From NCBI GenBank assembly GCA_946481135.1, contig CAMLMQ010000078.1, forward strand, positions 1 to 11,962: 11,962 nucleotides of DNA, read 5' to 3'. The position numbers were made by a program, and so were the translations under genes. The notes beneath the pieces were generated by a model. That model was not told the origin of the DNA and made no database searches. It saw only the letters and a program-made list of their open reading frames with translations. Every line of letters starts with the position of its first letter. Position 1 is the stretch's first letter. Of this stretch, positions 5,220 to 11,962 are shown in pieces. The DNA comes from an uncultured Microbacteriaceae bacterium (GTDB taxonomy: Bacteria > Actinomycetota > Actinomycetes > Actinomycetales > Microbacteriaceae).

Positions 5220-7031
5220 TTGCGTACTCGCAGAATCGCAGCTCTCGGAGCTGCGGTCGCGGGCGGTGCCCTCGTCCTTGCCGGCTGCAGCGCTCCGCAG
5301 CAGTCCGAGGTCGTTGAGGACAGCACCGTCACCGTGGCCTGGAACCAGCCGTTCTACTCGTATAACGGCAACACGTCGTTCGGTAACGCCACGGCGAACA
5401 ACAACATCATCTACAGCACCAACTCGTGGTTCAACTACTACAACGACGTGCCCGAGCTGGTTCAGGACACCTCGTTCGGAACCTACGAACTCGTCTCCGA
5501 AGACCCGCTCGTCGTGACCTACACGGTCAACGAGGGTGTCGTCTGGAGCGACGGCACGCCGGTCGACGCGGGTGACCTCCTGCTCGTGTGGGCCGCCAAC
5601 TCGGGCGTGCTCAACGACGGCGACTTCGACCCGTCGGAGTTCACCGACCCCGACACCGGTGAGTTCACCGAGGACTACCCGACCGACGTCGTCTTCTTCG
5701 ACGGCGCCATCGGCGCGGGCCTCGAGCGCGTCGTCGAGACGCCCGAGATCGGCGACGACGGCCGCTCGATCACGCTCACCTACGACTCGCAGTTCGTCGA
5801 CTGGGAGCTCGCCTTCCCGCAGGGCCTCCCGGCTCACGTGGTGGCGAAGAACGCTCTCGGCATCGAGGACAACGCCGAGGCCGAGGACGCGCTCATCGCG
5901 GCCATCCAGGACGACGACCGTGAGGCGCTCGCCGCCATCTCGTCGTTCTGGAACAGCGGCTTCAACTTCTCGGAGATGCCGTCCGACCCCGAGCTCGTGC
6001 TCGCGACCGGCCCGTACGTCATCACCGACTTCGTCGCCGACCAGTACATCGAGCTGACCGCCAACGAGGCCTACGTGGGTGACCACACCCCGCAGGTGCA
6101 GACCGTGACGGTGCGCTTCATCCCCGACCCGCTCGCGGCCGTCCAGGCGCTCGAGAACGGCGAGGTGGACATCATCCAGCCGCAGGCGACCGCCGACGTG
6201 GCCGACGCGCTCGCCGCGATCGACGGCATCACGGTCCTCGGCGGTTACGAGGGCACGTACGAGCACATCGACCTGCAGTTCGACCAGTCGAAGAGCGGAC
6301 ACTTCAACAACCCGCTCATCCGTGAGGCGTTCCTGAAGACGGTTCCCCGTCAGCAGATCGTCGACAACCTGATCGTCCCGCTGCAGCCGGACGCCGAGGT
6401 GCGCAACTCGCAGATGTTCCTGCCGGGCGCCGACGGCTACGACGAGGCCGTGGAGACCAACGGGATGGCCGAGTTCACCGAGCCCGACATCGAGGGCGCC
6501 ATCGCGCTCCTCGCCGAGGCCGGCGTGACCAACCCCGAGGTCTGCATCCTCTACGCGACGAACAACCCGCGCCGTGTCAACGAGTTCGCGCTCATCCAGG
6601 CGAGCGCGGCGCAGGCCGGCTTCAACGTGACGGACTGCGGCTCGCCGCAGTGGGGTGGCCTCCTCGGCACCGCCGGCGCGTACGACGCCTCGTTCTTCGG
6701 ATGGCAGTCCACGAGCCTCGGCGTGACCAACGCCTCGGCGAACTACCGCACCGGCGGCATCAACAACCTCAACTTCTACAGCAACTCCGAGGTTGACGAC
6801 CTGCTGTCGGAGCTCGACGTGACGTTCGACACCGAGCGCCAGATCGAGATCCAGCTCGAGATCGACCGCCTCCTCATGGAGGACTTCTACGGTCTGACGA
6901 TCTTCCAGTTCCCGTCGACGGCGGCCTACAGCGACCGGGTGACGAACATCTCGCCCTCGACGCTCGCGCCGACCGTCTTCTGGAACATCTGGGAGTGGGA
7001 GCCGACGGAGAGCAACGTCGTCGAGGAGTAA
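5220..7031 (+). CDS. ABC transporter substrate-binding lipoprotein (oligopeptide/dipeptide type, SBP_bac_5)
   Basis: This is a 603-residue extracytoplasmic binding protein that captures substrate for the importer encoded downstream. It opens with a lipoprotein signal (RTRR, hydrophobic stretch, lipobox LAGC with Cys23), so it should be lipid-anchored to the outer membrane leaflet. The mature part follows family 5 layout: TVTVAWNQPFYSYNG, the VNEGVVWSDGTPVDAGDLLL motif at about residues 103-122, and later the FNNPLIREAFLKTVPRQQIV segment typical of SBP_bac_5. Two mature cysteines in the C-terminal lobe (CILYATN, DCGSPQW) could form a disulfide. The start is the TTG at 5220, preceded by AGGAGG at 5210-5215 and placed exactly where a signal peptide should begin; the upstream GTG at 5166 lacks a ribosome site and would spoil the signal. 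The gene is first in the importer operon and probably the most expressed. Peptides are the likely substrate class, not proven. Confidence 0.93.
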   Translation: MRTRRIAALGAAVAGGALVLAGCSAPQQSEVVEDSTVTVAWNQPFYSYNGNTSFGNATANNNIIYSTNSWFNYYNDVPELVQDTSFGTYELVSEDPLVVTYTVNEGVVWSDGTPVDAGDLLLVWAANSGVLNDGDFDPSEFTDPDTGEFTEDYPTDVVFFDGAIGAGLERVVETPEIGDDGRSITLTYDSQFVDWELAFPQGLPAHVVAKNALGIEDNAEAEDALIAAIQDDDREALAAISSFWNSGFNFSEMPSDPELVLATGPYVITDFVADQYIELTANEAYVGDHTPQVQTVTVRFIPDPLAAVQALENGEVDIIQPQATADVADALAAIDGITVLGGYEGTYEHIDLQFDQSKSGHFNNPLIREAFLKTVPRQQIVDNLIVPLQPDAEVRNSQMFLPGADGYDEAVETNGMAEFTEPDIEGAIALLAEAGVTNPEVCILYATNNPRRVNEFALIQASAAQAGFNVTDCGSPQWGGLLGTAGAYDASFFGWQSTSLGVTNASANYRTGGINNLNFYSNSEVDDLLSELDVTFDTERQIEIQLEIDRLLMEDFYGLTIFQFPSTAAYSDRVTNISPSTLAPTVFWNIWEWEPTESNVVEE

Positions 7032-7061
7032 TCCTTCGACGGAGTAACCTCTCCTGATCCA

Positions 7062-7099
7062 CACCGGGCGCTGGGGCGTTCGCGCCTCAGCGCCCGGTG
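7062..7099 (+). terminator. Strong 17-bp hairpin between binding protein and permease 1 (attenuator or mRNA stabiliser)
   Basis: Left arm 7062-7078 (CACCGGGCGCTGGGGCG), loop TTCG, right arm 7083-7099: seventeen pairs with one G-U wobble. It lies 30 bases after the stop of the binding-protein gene. There is no following T-tract, so it is not a classic intrinsic terminator. Hairpins at this place in ABC operons are known to protect the binding-protein message from 3' decay and lower permease expression. It is very likely structural in RNA; the exact role is inferred. Confidence 0.8.
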
Positions 7100-7129
7100 C
7101 TGGGCTTCCACAGATCGGAACACGGCTCC

Positions 7130-8686
7130 ATGGCCTCATTCGTCGTGCGGCGGCTGATCGCATCAGTGCTCGTCTTCATCGCCGCCACCTACTTGATGTA
7201 CCAGCTCACGGCGTTCTCGGGCGATCCGCTCGAGGACCTCCGGCAGGGCAACGCTCCGAACAAGGAGCAGCTGATCGCGTCGCGCATCCGCCTGCTCGAC
7301 CTCGACGTCCCGCCCCCCGTGCGCTACTTCCTCTGGCTCGGCCGCATCCTCGGCCTCGGCTTCGCGCCGTTCAACGCCGACGGATTCTTCGACCTCGGCG
7401 TCAGCGTGGACGGCCGGGACGTGAACGCGATGCTCGGGCAGGCGCTCGGCGCCACGCTGCAGCTCGTGACGATCGCGACGATCCTCGCGATCATCCTCGG
7501 CATCGTCGTCGGCATCACGACGGCCCTGCGCCAGTACAGCGGCTACGACTACACCGTCACGTTCGTGTCGTTCCTGTTCTTCTCGCTGCCGATCTTCTGG
7601 GTCGCGGTGCTGCTCAAGCAGTACATCGCGATCGGCCTCAACGACTTCCTGCAAGACGGAGCACAAGTCCCGTGGTGGTTGGTGGGGGTCGCGGCGCTCG
7701 TCGCGGGCCTCCTGTGGGCGTCGATCATCCCGGGTCGACTCTCCCGTAAGGCGCTGACCTTCGGCATCGCCCTGCTCGCCACGGGCGCGTTCGGCGTCTA
7801 CGTCAACCTCACGGGGTGGTTCCTCGACCCCTCCGTCGGCATCGTGGGCGTCGTGCTCACCGCGGCCGCGGCGGCGCTCGGCGTGCCGGCGGTGCTCACG
7901 GGGCTCCGCAACCGGAGGGCGTTGCGCACGGCCATCGTCGTCGCGGCGATCGGCGTCGCGATGTACTTCCCGTTCCGCAACTGGCTGTCGTACTACATCA
8001 CCGAGTGGTGGATGTTCGTGGGACTCGGTCTGCTCACGGTCGTGGTCGGCGGGTTCGTCGGCTACCTCCTCGGCGGCGACGACAAGCGCCCCGTCATCCG
8101 CGTCGGCGCTCTCACCGCGTTCTTCGTCGGCCTCGTCATCGCCGTCGACCGGTTCATGTCGGTGTGGCAGGCGTACTCGGACTCGGGGCGCATCCGTGGA
8201 CGCCCGATCGCGACGATCGGCTCGCAGACCCCCGGTCTCGAGGGCTCGCTGTGGGTCGAGGGCGTCGACGTCTTCACGCACCTGCTGCTGCCGACGATCG
8301 CGCTCATCCTCATCTCGTTCGCCACCTACACGCGGTACTCGCGGGCGAGCCTGCTCGAGGTGATGAACCAGGACTACATCCGCACCGCGCGGGCGAAGGG
8401 TCTGACGCAGCGCACCGTGATCGTGCGGCACGCGTTCCGCAACGCGCTCATCCCGCTCGCGACGATCGTCGCGTTCGACATCGGCGGCATCGTCGGCGGC
8501 GCGGTCATCACCGAGCGCGTGTTCGCGTTCGTCGGCATGGGGCAGTTGTTCCAGAACGGCCTCGACCACGTCGATCCGAACCCCGTGATGGCGTTCTTCC
8601 TCGTCGTCGGGTTCCTCGCCATCCTCTTCAACCTGCTCGCGGACCTCGTGTACGCGGCGCTCGACCCCCGGATCCGGGTGAGCTAG
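7130..8686 (+). CDS. ABC transporter permease 1 (DppB/OppB type) with a six-helix insertion
   Basis: This is one of two channel subunits. At 518 residues it is about 180 longer than the usual 310-340. The N-terminus (VVRRLIASVLVFIAATYLMYQL) and the conserved C-terminal half are typical: LLLPTIALILISFATYTRYSRA (386-407) and the EAA loop that docks the ATPase, DYIRTARAKGLTQRTVIVRHAFRNALIP (415-442). Between FSLPIFWVAVLLKQ (151-164) and LLLPTIA, residues about 175-350 carry six further hydrophobic segments: near 181-201, 209-231, 236-258, 266-286, 293-315 and 322-345. An even number of helices keeps the C-terminal half in its normal orientation. The start is the ATG at 7130; the GTG at 7097 lies inside the hairpin stem. 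The ribosome site is weak (GGA about 10 bases upstream). The stop directly abuts the next ATG (TAGATG). Confidence 0.93.
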   Translation: MASFVVRRLIASVLVFIAATYLMYQLTAFSGDPLEDLRQGNAPNKEQLIASRIRLLDLDVPPPVRYFLWLGRILGLGFAPFNADGFFDLGVSVDGRDVNAMLGQALGATLQLVTIATILAIILGIVVGITTALRQYSGYDYTVTFVSFLFFSLPIFWVAVLLKQYIAIGLNDFLQDGAQVPWWLVGVAALVAGLLWASIIPGRLSRKALTFGIALLATGAFGVYVNLTGWFLDPSVGIVGVVLTAAAAALGVPAVLTGLRNRRALRTAIVVAAIGVAMYFPFRNWLSYYITEWWMFVGLGLLTVVVGGFVGYLLGGDDKRPVIRVGALTAFFVGLVIAVDRFMSVWQAYSDSGRIRGRPIATIGSQTPGLEGSLWVEGVDVFTHLLLPTIALILISFATYTRYSRASLLEVMNQDYIRTARAKGLTQRTVIVRHAFRNALIPLATIVAFDIGGIVGGAVITERVFAFVGMGQLFQNGLDHVDPNPVMAFFLVVGFLAILFNLLADLVYAALDPRIRVS

Positions 8687-9745
8687 ATGACCAACCCCAC
8701 CGTTCCCCCGCCCGGCGAGGCGGAGAACCTCTCCCACCCGCTAGAGGGGGAGAACGCGATCGAACTCAAGGAGATCGAAGGCCTCTCGCAGGGTCAGATC
8801 GTGCGCCGACGGTTCTTCCGTCACAAGGGCGCGATGGTCTCGATCGTCGTGCTCGCGTTCATCATCGTGCTCGCGTTCAGCTCGGTCGGTCTGTCGCTCT
8901 TCGGGCTGCGCACCCCCGGCTGGTGGATGTGGTCGTGGACCGACATCCCGCCGCTGCTCGACCGCGGACGGCCGACGCTCTCGCTCATCCCCGAGTTCCT
9001 CGGCGGCCCCGGCATCCAGTTCGGCGTGCACCCGTTCGGGCAGGACGAGGTCGGGCGCGACATCTTCGCGCTCGTCATGCGCGGCACGCAGCAGTCGCTC
9101 ATGATCCTCTTCATCGTGGGCGTCGTCGCGACCTTCATCGGCACGACCCTCGGCGCGCTGAGCGGGTACTACCGCAAGTGGGTCGACCCGGTGATCATGC
9201 GCTTCACCGACATCATCATCACGATCCCGCTCATCGTCGTCGGGGCCGTGCTCGGGCGAACCGTGGGCAACCTCGGCGCCGTCGTGCTGGCGATCGTGAT
9301 CGGCCTGTTCACCTGGACCGGCCTCGCCCGCCTCGTGCGCGCCGAGTTCCTCAGCCTGCGCGAGCGGGAGTTCGTGGACGCCGCGCGCGTCGCCGGGGCG
9401 AGCGATGGCCGCATCATGTTCCGGCACATCCTGCCGAACGCGATCGGCGTCATCATCGTCAACTCGACGCTGCTCATGGCGGCCGCGATCCTGCTCGAGG
9501 CGGCGCTGTCGTTCCTCGGCTACGGCGTGCAGTCGCCCGACACGTCGCTCGGCAAGATCATCTCCGACAACCAGGCTGCGTTCTCGACGCGTCCGTGGCT
9601 GTTCTGGTGGCCGGGCCTGTTCATCATCGCGATCGCCCTGTGCATCAACTTCATCGGCGACGGGCTGCGGGATGCCTTCGACCCGCGTCAGAAGCGCGTG
9701 CCGACCGAGCGCGCGCTGCGCAAGGCCGCGGAGAAGGCCGCGTGA
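8687..9745 (+). CDS. ABC transporter permease 2 (DppC/OppC type)
   Basis: This is the partner channel subunit, 352 residues. A hydrophilic, acidic N-terminal tail (1-36) precedes RRRFFRHKGAMVSIVVLAFII (the OppC_N segment with TM1, about 40-72). The family motif HPFGQDEVGRDIF lies at 115-127, followed by five further membrane segments. The EAA loop is EFVDAARVAGASDGRIMFRHILPN (228-251), with later conserved ILLEAALSFLGYGVQ and a C-terminus ending GDGLRDAFDPR plus a basic tail. Compared with common DppC proteins, the extracytoplasmic loop between TM1 and HPFG is long and Trp/Pro-rich (about 74-114). The start follows the upstream stop with no gap and a GGTGAG ribosome site, so the two permeases are coupled. 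Its stop lies 2 bases from the stop of a convergent gene. Confidence 0.94.
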   Translation: MTNPTVPPPGEAENLSHPLEGENAIELKEIEGLSQGQIVRRRFFRHKGAMVSIVVLAFIIVLAFSSVGLSLFGLRTPGWWMWSWTDIPPLLDRGRPTLSLIPEFLGGPGIQFGVHPFGQDEVGRDIFALVMRGTQQSLMILFIVGVVATFIGTTLGALSGYYRKWVDPVIMRFTDIIITIPLIVVGAVLGRTVGNLGAVVLAIVIGLFTWTGLARLVRAEFLSLREREFVDAARVAGASDGRIMFRHILPNAIGVIIVNSTLLMAAAILLEAALSFLGYGVQSPDTSLGKIISDNQAAFSTRPWLFWWPGLFIIAIALCINFIGDGLRDAFDPRQKRVPTERALRKAAEKAA

Positions 9746-9747
9746 TG

Positions 9748-10359
9748 TCAGAGCACGAAGCTCAGCACGGTCAGCACCGCGAGGGCCGCGCTTGCGGCGA
9801 TGAGTCCGACGTGCAGCACGCGGCGCGGGCCGGTGCCGGTGCCCGGCGGGTCGAGCAGGTCGTCGTCGCGCAGCTGCTCCCAGTGGGTGCGGATGACGTG
9901 CGCGACCGCGCCGCTCTCCGACTCCAGGGAGTCGCCGGGGCGGATGCTGCCCCCCGCCGCGCGCGCCGACTCGCGCGGTCCGCGCACCTCGCCGCGCGTC
10001 ATCCAGAGGGTCGCGTGTCGACCCGGGGCGGGGCTCGCCCAGGCCGTCACCTTCGCCGCGTCGGTGAGCAGGGTGAGCGACCACTTCGTGTCGATGCGGC
10101 GGATCGCGGCCCACGGCACGTGGTAGGTCGCGAAGACGTTGCGCACCTCGATCTCGTGTTCGCGCACCGCGACCTGCGGGAACCAGTAGGCCGCGACGAC
10201 CAGCACCGCGATGAGACCCGTGGGTGCGGCGACGCGCAGGGTCGTGACGAGGTCGGTCGTGACCGCGGTCGACGCGATGCCCGCCACGCCGAGCACGCCC
10301 ACCGCGACGGCGAGGATGCGGCCGAAGAGCGGCCGGAAGGTCGACTCGGGGAATCGCAT
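9748..10359 (-). CDS. PH-domain-containing membrane protein, encoded antisense within the ABC operon
   Basis: This is a 203-residue protein with three hydrophobic segments: about 13-33 (ILAVAVGVLGVAGIASTAV), 41-60 and the C-terminal 182-203 (HVGLIAASAALAVLTVLSFVL). After the second helix, residues 61-110 (PQVAVREHEIEVRNVFATYH, then VPWAAIRRIDTKW and a short strand region) look like a bacterial PH domain, where VPWAAI corresponds to the common VPWxxI strand-helix motif. A linker of about 70 residues, partly low complexity, follows before the last helix. The ATG at 10357-10359 has GAGGA seven bases upstream. The gene lies between permease 2 (2 bases, convergent) and the ATPase (47 bases, divergent), an odd position for a transporter operon. 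Its function is unknown; bacterial PH proteins of this kind are actinobacterial membrane proteins of unclear role. Confidence 0.82.
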   Translation of the reverse strand: MRFPESTFRPLFGRILAVAVGVLGVAGIASTAVTTDLVTTLRVAAPTGLIAVLVVAAYWFPQVAVREHEIEVRNVFATYHVPWAAIRRIDTKWSLTLLTDAAKVTAWASPAPGRHATLWMTRGEVRGPRESARAAGGSIRPGDSLESESGAVAHVIRTHWEQLRDDDLLDPPGTGTGPRRVLHVGLIAASAALAVLTVLSFVL

Positions 10360-10406
10360 CCCCCGATCCTCGCAGACCGACCGTTGAACACTTCCGAGGA
10401 GATCCG

Positions 10407-11962
10407 ATGAGCGAGCCGCAGACTTCGGCGAACACCGCCGAGAACGTGCTCGAGGTCACGGGCCTCGGCGTCGACTTCTGGGTGGACGGCCAGTTCTACC
10501 CGGCAGCCAAAGACCTCACCTACTCGGTGAAGCGCGGCGAGGTGCTCGCGATCGTCGGCGAGTCGGGCTCGGGCAAGAGCTCGTCGTCGATGGCGCTGCT
10601 CGGCCTCCTGCCCACGAACGCGCGGGTCACCGGCTCGATCAAGCTGCTCGGCCGCGAGCTGCGCGGCGTGCCGGAGGCCGAGCTGCGCACCGTGCGGGGC
10701 AACGACATCGCCGCGATCTTCCAGGAGCCGATGACGGCGCTCAACCCGGTGTACACGATCGGGTTCCAGATCACCGAGGCACTGCGCACCCACTTCGACC
10801 TGACGCTCGACGCGGCGCGCGAGCGCGCCGTGCAGCTGCTCACGATGGTCGAGATCCCCGACCCGGAGCGCTCGTTCCACAAGTACCCGCACCAGCTCTC
10901 GGGCGGCCAGCGTCAGCGCGCGATGATCGCCCAGTCGATCTCGTGCGACCCCGTGCTGCTCATCGCCGACGAGCCGACGACCGCGCTCGACGTCACGGTG
11001 CAGGCCGAGATCCTCGACCTCATGCGCGACCTGCACCGGCGTCTCGACTCGGCGATCATCCTCATCACGCACGACATGGGCGTCGTCGCCGACCTGGCCG
11101 ACCACATCCTCGTGATGAAGGACGGCGTCGCCGTCGAGACGGGCACCGCCGACCAGATCTTCAACGCGCCGCAGCATCCGTACACCCAGTCGCTGCTCGC
11201 GTCGGTGCCGCACCTCGGCGCGGCGGCCGTCAACGTCAACGAGACGCTCGAGAAGAACACGGGCGCGGTCGAGCCGATCCTGCGGTTCGAGAACGTCGCG
11301 ATCGAGTACCCGAAGCGCGGACGCATCCCCGCGTTCCGCGCCGTCGAGGGCATCGACCTCGAGGTCTACCCGGGCGAGATCGTCGGGCTCGTCGGCGAGT
11401 CCGGCTCGGGCAAGACGACGCTCGGACGCGCGGCCGTGGGGCTGCTGCCCGTCGCGGAGGGCAAGCTCACGGTCGTCGGCAGTGACATCTCGAACGCGTC
11501 GATGAAGGATCTGCGGCCGATCCGGCGCCGCACGGGCATCGTCTTCCAGGACCCGGGCTCGTCGCTCAACCCGCGCATGCCGATCGGGCAGTCGATCGGC
11601 GAGCCCCTGCTGCTCGCCGGCGAGGCGAAGGGCGCCGAGCTCGACCGCCGCGTCGAGACGCTGCTCGACCAGGTGGAGCTGCCCCGCTCGTACCGCAACC
11701 GCTACCCGCACGAGCTCTCGGGCGGTCAGCGTCAGCGCGTGGGCATCGCCCGTGCCCTCGCGCTCGCCCCCGAGCTGCTCGTGGCCGACGAGCCGACGAG
11801 CGCCCTCGACGTCTCGGTGCAGGCGCGCTTCCTCGAGCTGCTGCAGGGCATCCAGGAGCAGCTCCAGTTCGCGTGCCTCTTCGTGAGTCACGATCTCGCG
11901 GTCGTCGACCTGCTCGCGCACCGCATCGCCGTGATGCACCGCGGCAAGATCGTCGAGCAGGG
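10407..11962 (+). CDS. ABC transporter ATP-binding protein, fused double ATPase (DppD-DppF-like), partial
   Basis: This is the energy unit of the importer, with two nucleotide-binding domains in one chain. Domain 1 has Walker A GESGSGKS (51-58), the Q-loop region FQEPMTALNP, signature LSGGQRQR (164-171), Walker B LLIADEPTTALD (catalytic Glu189) and H-loop His222. Domain 2 has Walker A GESGSGKT (330-337), FQDPGSSLNP, LSGGQRQR (437-444), LLVADEPTSALD (Glu462) and His495. Between them NAPQHPYTQSLLASVP is the conserved oligopeptide-ABC C-terminal extension. Both sites look catalytically complete. The start is the ATG at 10407 with GAGGAG at 10396-10401. The open frame runs off the window after 518 codons, with the second domain nearly finished. 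No promoter is evident in the 47 bases upstream, suggesting read-through from the permeases. Confidence 0.95.
   Translation, partial: MSEPQTSANTAENVLEVTGLGVDFWVDGQFYPAAKDLTYSVKRGEVLAIVGESGSGKSSSSMALLGLLPTNARVTGSIKLLGRELRGVPEAELRTVRGNDIAAIFQEPMTALNPVYTIGFQITEALRTHFDLTLDAARERAVQLLTMVEIPDPERSFHKYPHQLSGGQRQRAMIAQSISCDPVLLIADEPTTALDVTVQAEILDLMRDLHRRLDSAIILITHDMGVVADLADHILVMKDGVAVETGTADQIFNAPQHPYTQSLLASVPHLGAAAVNVNETLEKNTGAVEPILRFENVAIEYPKRGRIPAFRAVEGIDLEVYPGEIVGLVGESGSGKTTLGRAAVGLLPVAEGKLTVVGSDISNASMKDLRPIRRRTGIVFQDPGSSLNPRMPIGQSIGEPLLLAGEAKGAELDRRVETLLDQVELPRSYRNRYPHELSGGQRQRVGIARALALAPELLVADEPTSALDVSVQARFLELLQGIQEQLQFACLFVSHDLAVVDLLAHRIAVMHRGKIVEQ

Noticed and set aside
4163..5317. 384-codon plus-strand frame over the CPBP gene and the intergenic region
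   Set aside because: Charged shadow of the minus-strand protease; it crosses the promoter region and overlaps the signal peptide of the binding protein.
7097..7129. Upstream GTG start for permease 1
   Set aside because: The codon is buried in the right arm of the 17-bp hairpin and the ATG at 7130 gives the usual permease N-terminus.
5157..7163. 668-codon open frame antisense to the binding-protein gene
   Set aside because: No recognisable domain, low-complexity charged sequence, and the plus-strand frame has a complete lipoprotein signal and family motifs.
7163..8737. 524-codon antisense frame opposite permease 1
   Set aside because: Extremely Arg/Glu/Asp-rich mirror of membrane-helix codons, not a plausible protein.
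7816..10410. 864-codon plus-strand frame spanning permease 1, permease 2 and the PH gene
   Set aside because: Arg/His/Pro-rich out-of-frame translation of both permeases with no domain.
10047..11939. 630-codon antisense frame opposite the double ATPase
   Set aside because: Shadow of GC-rich codons; the repeated look of the two halves simply mirrors the two ATPase domains.
1..11962. CRISPR array, tRNA/rRNA genes, IS or phage genes, toxin-antitoxin or defence genes
   Set aside because: No regularly spaced repeats, no tRNA-like cloverleaf noticed on reading, and every convincing gene belongs to metabolic, regulatory or transport families; no dedicated RNA search could be run.

Overview
This is a high-GC chromosomal segment with strongly G/C-ending codons, many GTG/TTG starts, leaderless-looking promoters (a TAnnnT-type -10 box 6-7 bases before the start codon) and interspersed 'gatacgcg ... 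ctactcaacc' palindromes. Together these suggest an actinobacterium, most likely Microbacteriaceae. That assignment is inferred from sequence style and recalled repeat families, not from a search. No rRNA, tRNA, CRISPR array, phage or IS gene was found.

Layout, left to right. (1) 1-1328: the 3' half of gcvP, the P-protein of the glycine cleavage system. (2) 1333-1438: a large palindromic intergenic repeat. (3) 1463-2909: a tightly overlapping three-gene operon with an ArsR-type repressor, a RibD/dihydrofolate-reductase-like protein and an AHSA1/SRPBCC protein. It starts at a perfect 9-bp dyad that contains the repressor's own start codon. (4) 2914-2959: a second repeat copy, then a FUSC/aromatic-acid-exporter-like membrane protein (2989-4017) and a third, decayed repeat copy. 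(5) On the minus strand, a CPBP intramembrane protease (4073-4870), preceded and overlapped by a 31-codon ORF that looks like an internally deleted DCC (DUF393) oxidoreductase gene. (6) 4963-5219: a divergent regulatory region with a 17-bp perfect palindrome, a -35/-10 promoter and a 5'-leader hairpin. (7) 5220 to the window end: an oligopeptide/dipeptide-type ABC importer made of a lipoprotein binding protein, permease 1, permease 2 and a fused double ATPase that runs off the end.

The importer should work as a complete Opp/Dpp-like uptake system: a tethered binding protein hands substrate to a two-permease channel driven by a single polypeptide carrying both ATPase halves. Three features are unusual. 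The first permease has about 175 extra residues with six predicted membrane helices placed between its conserved halves. A PH-domain membrane protein is encoded on the opposite strand between the second permease and the ATPase, splitting the operon. A very strong 17-bp hairpin separates the binding-protein gene from the permeases and probably sets their expression ratio.

Nothing here is clearly a new defence or mobile system. The best candidates for undescribed biology are the six-helix insert, the split operon with its antisense PH gene, and the DCC remnant that now acts as a coupled leader ORF for the protease.
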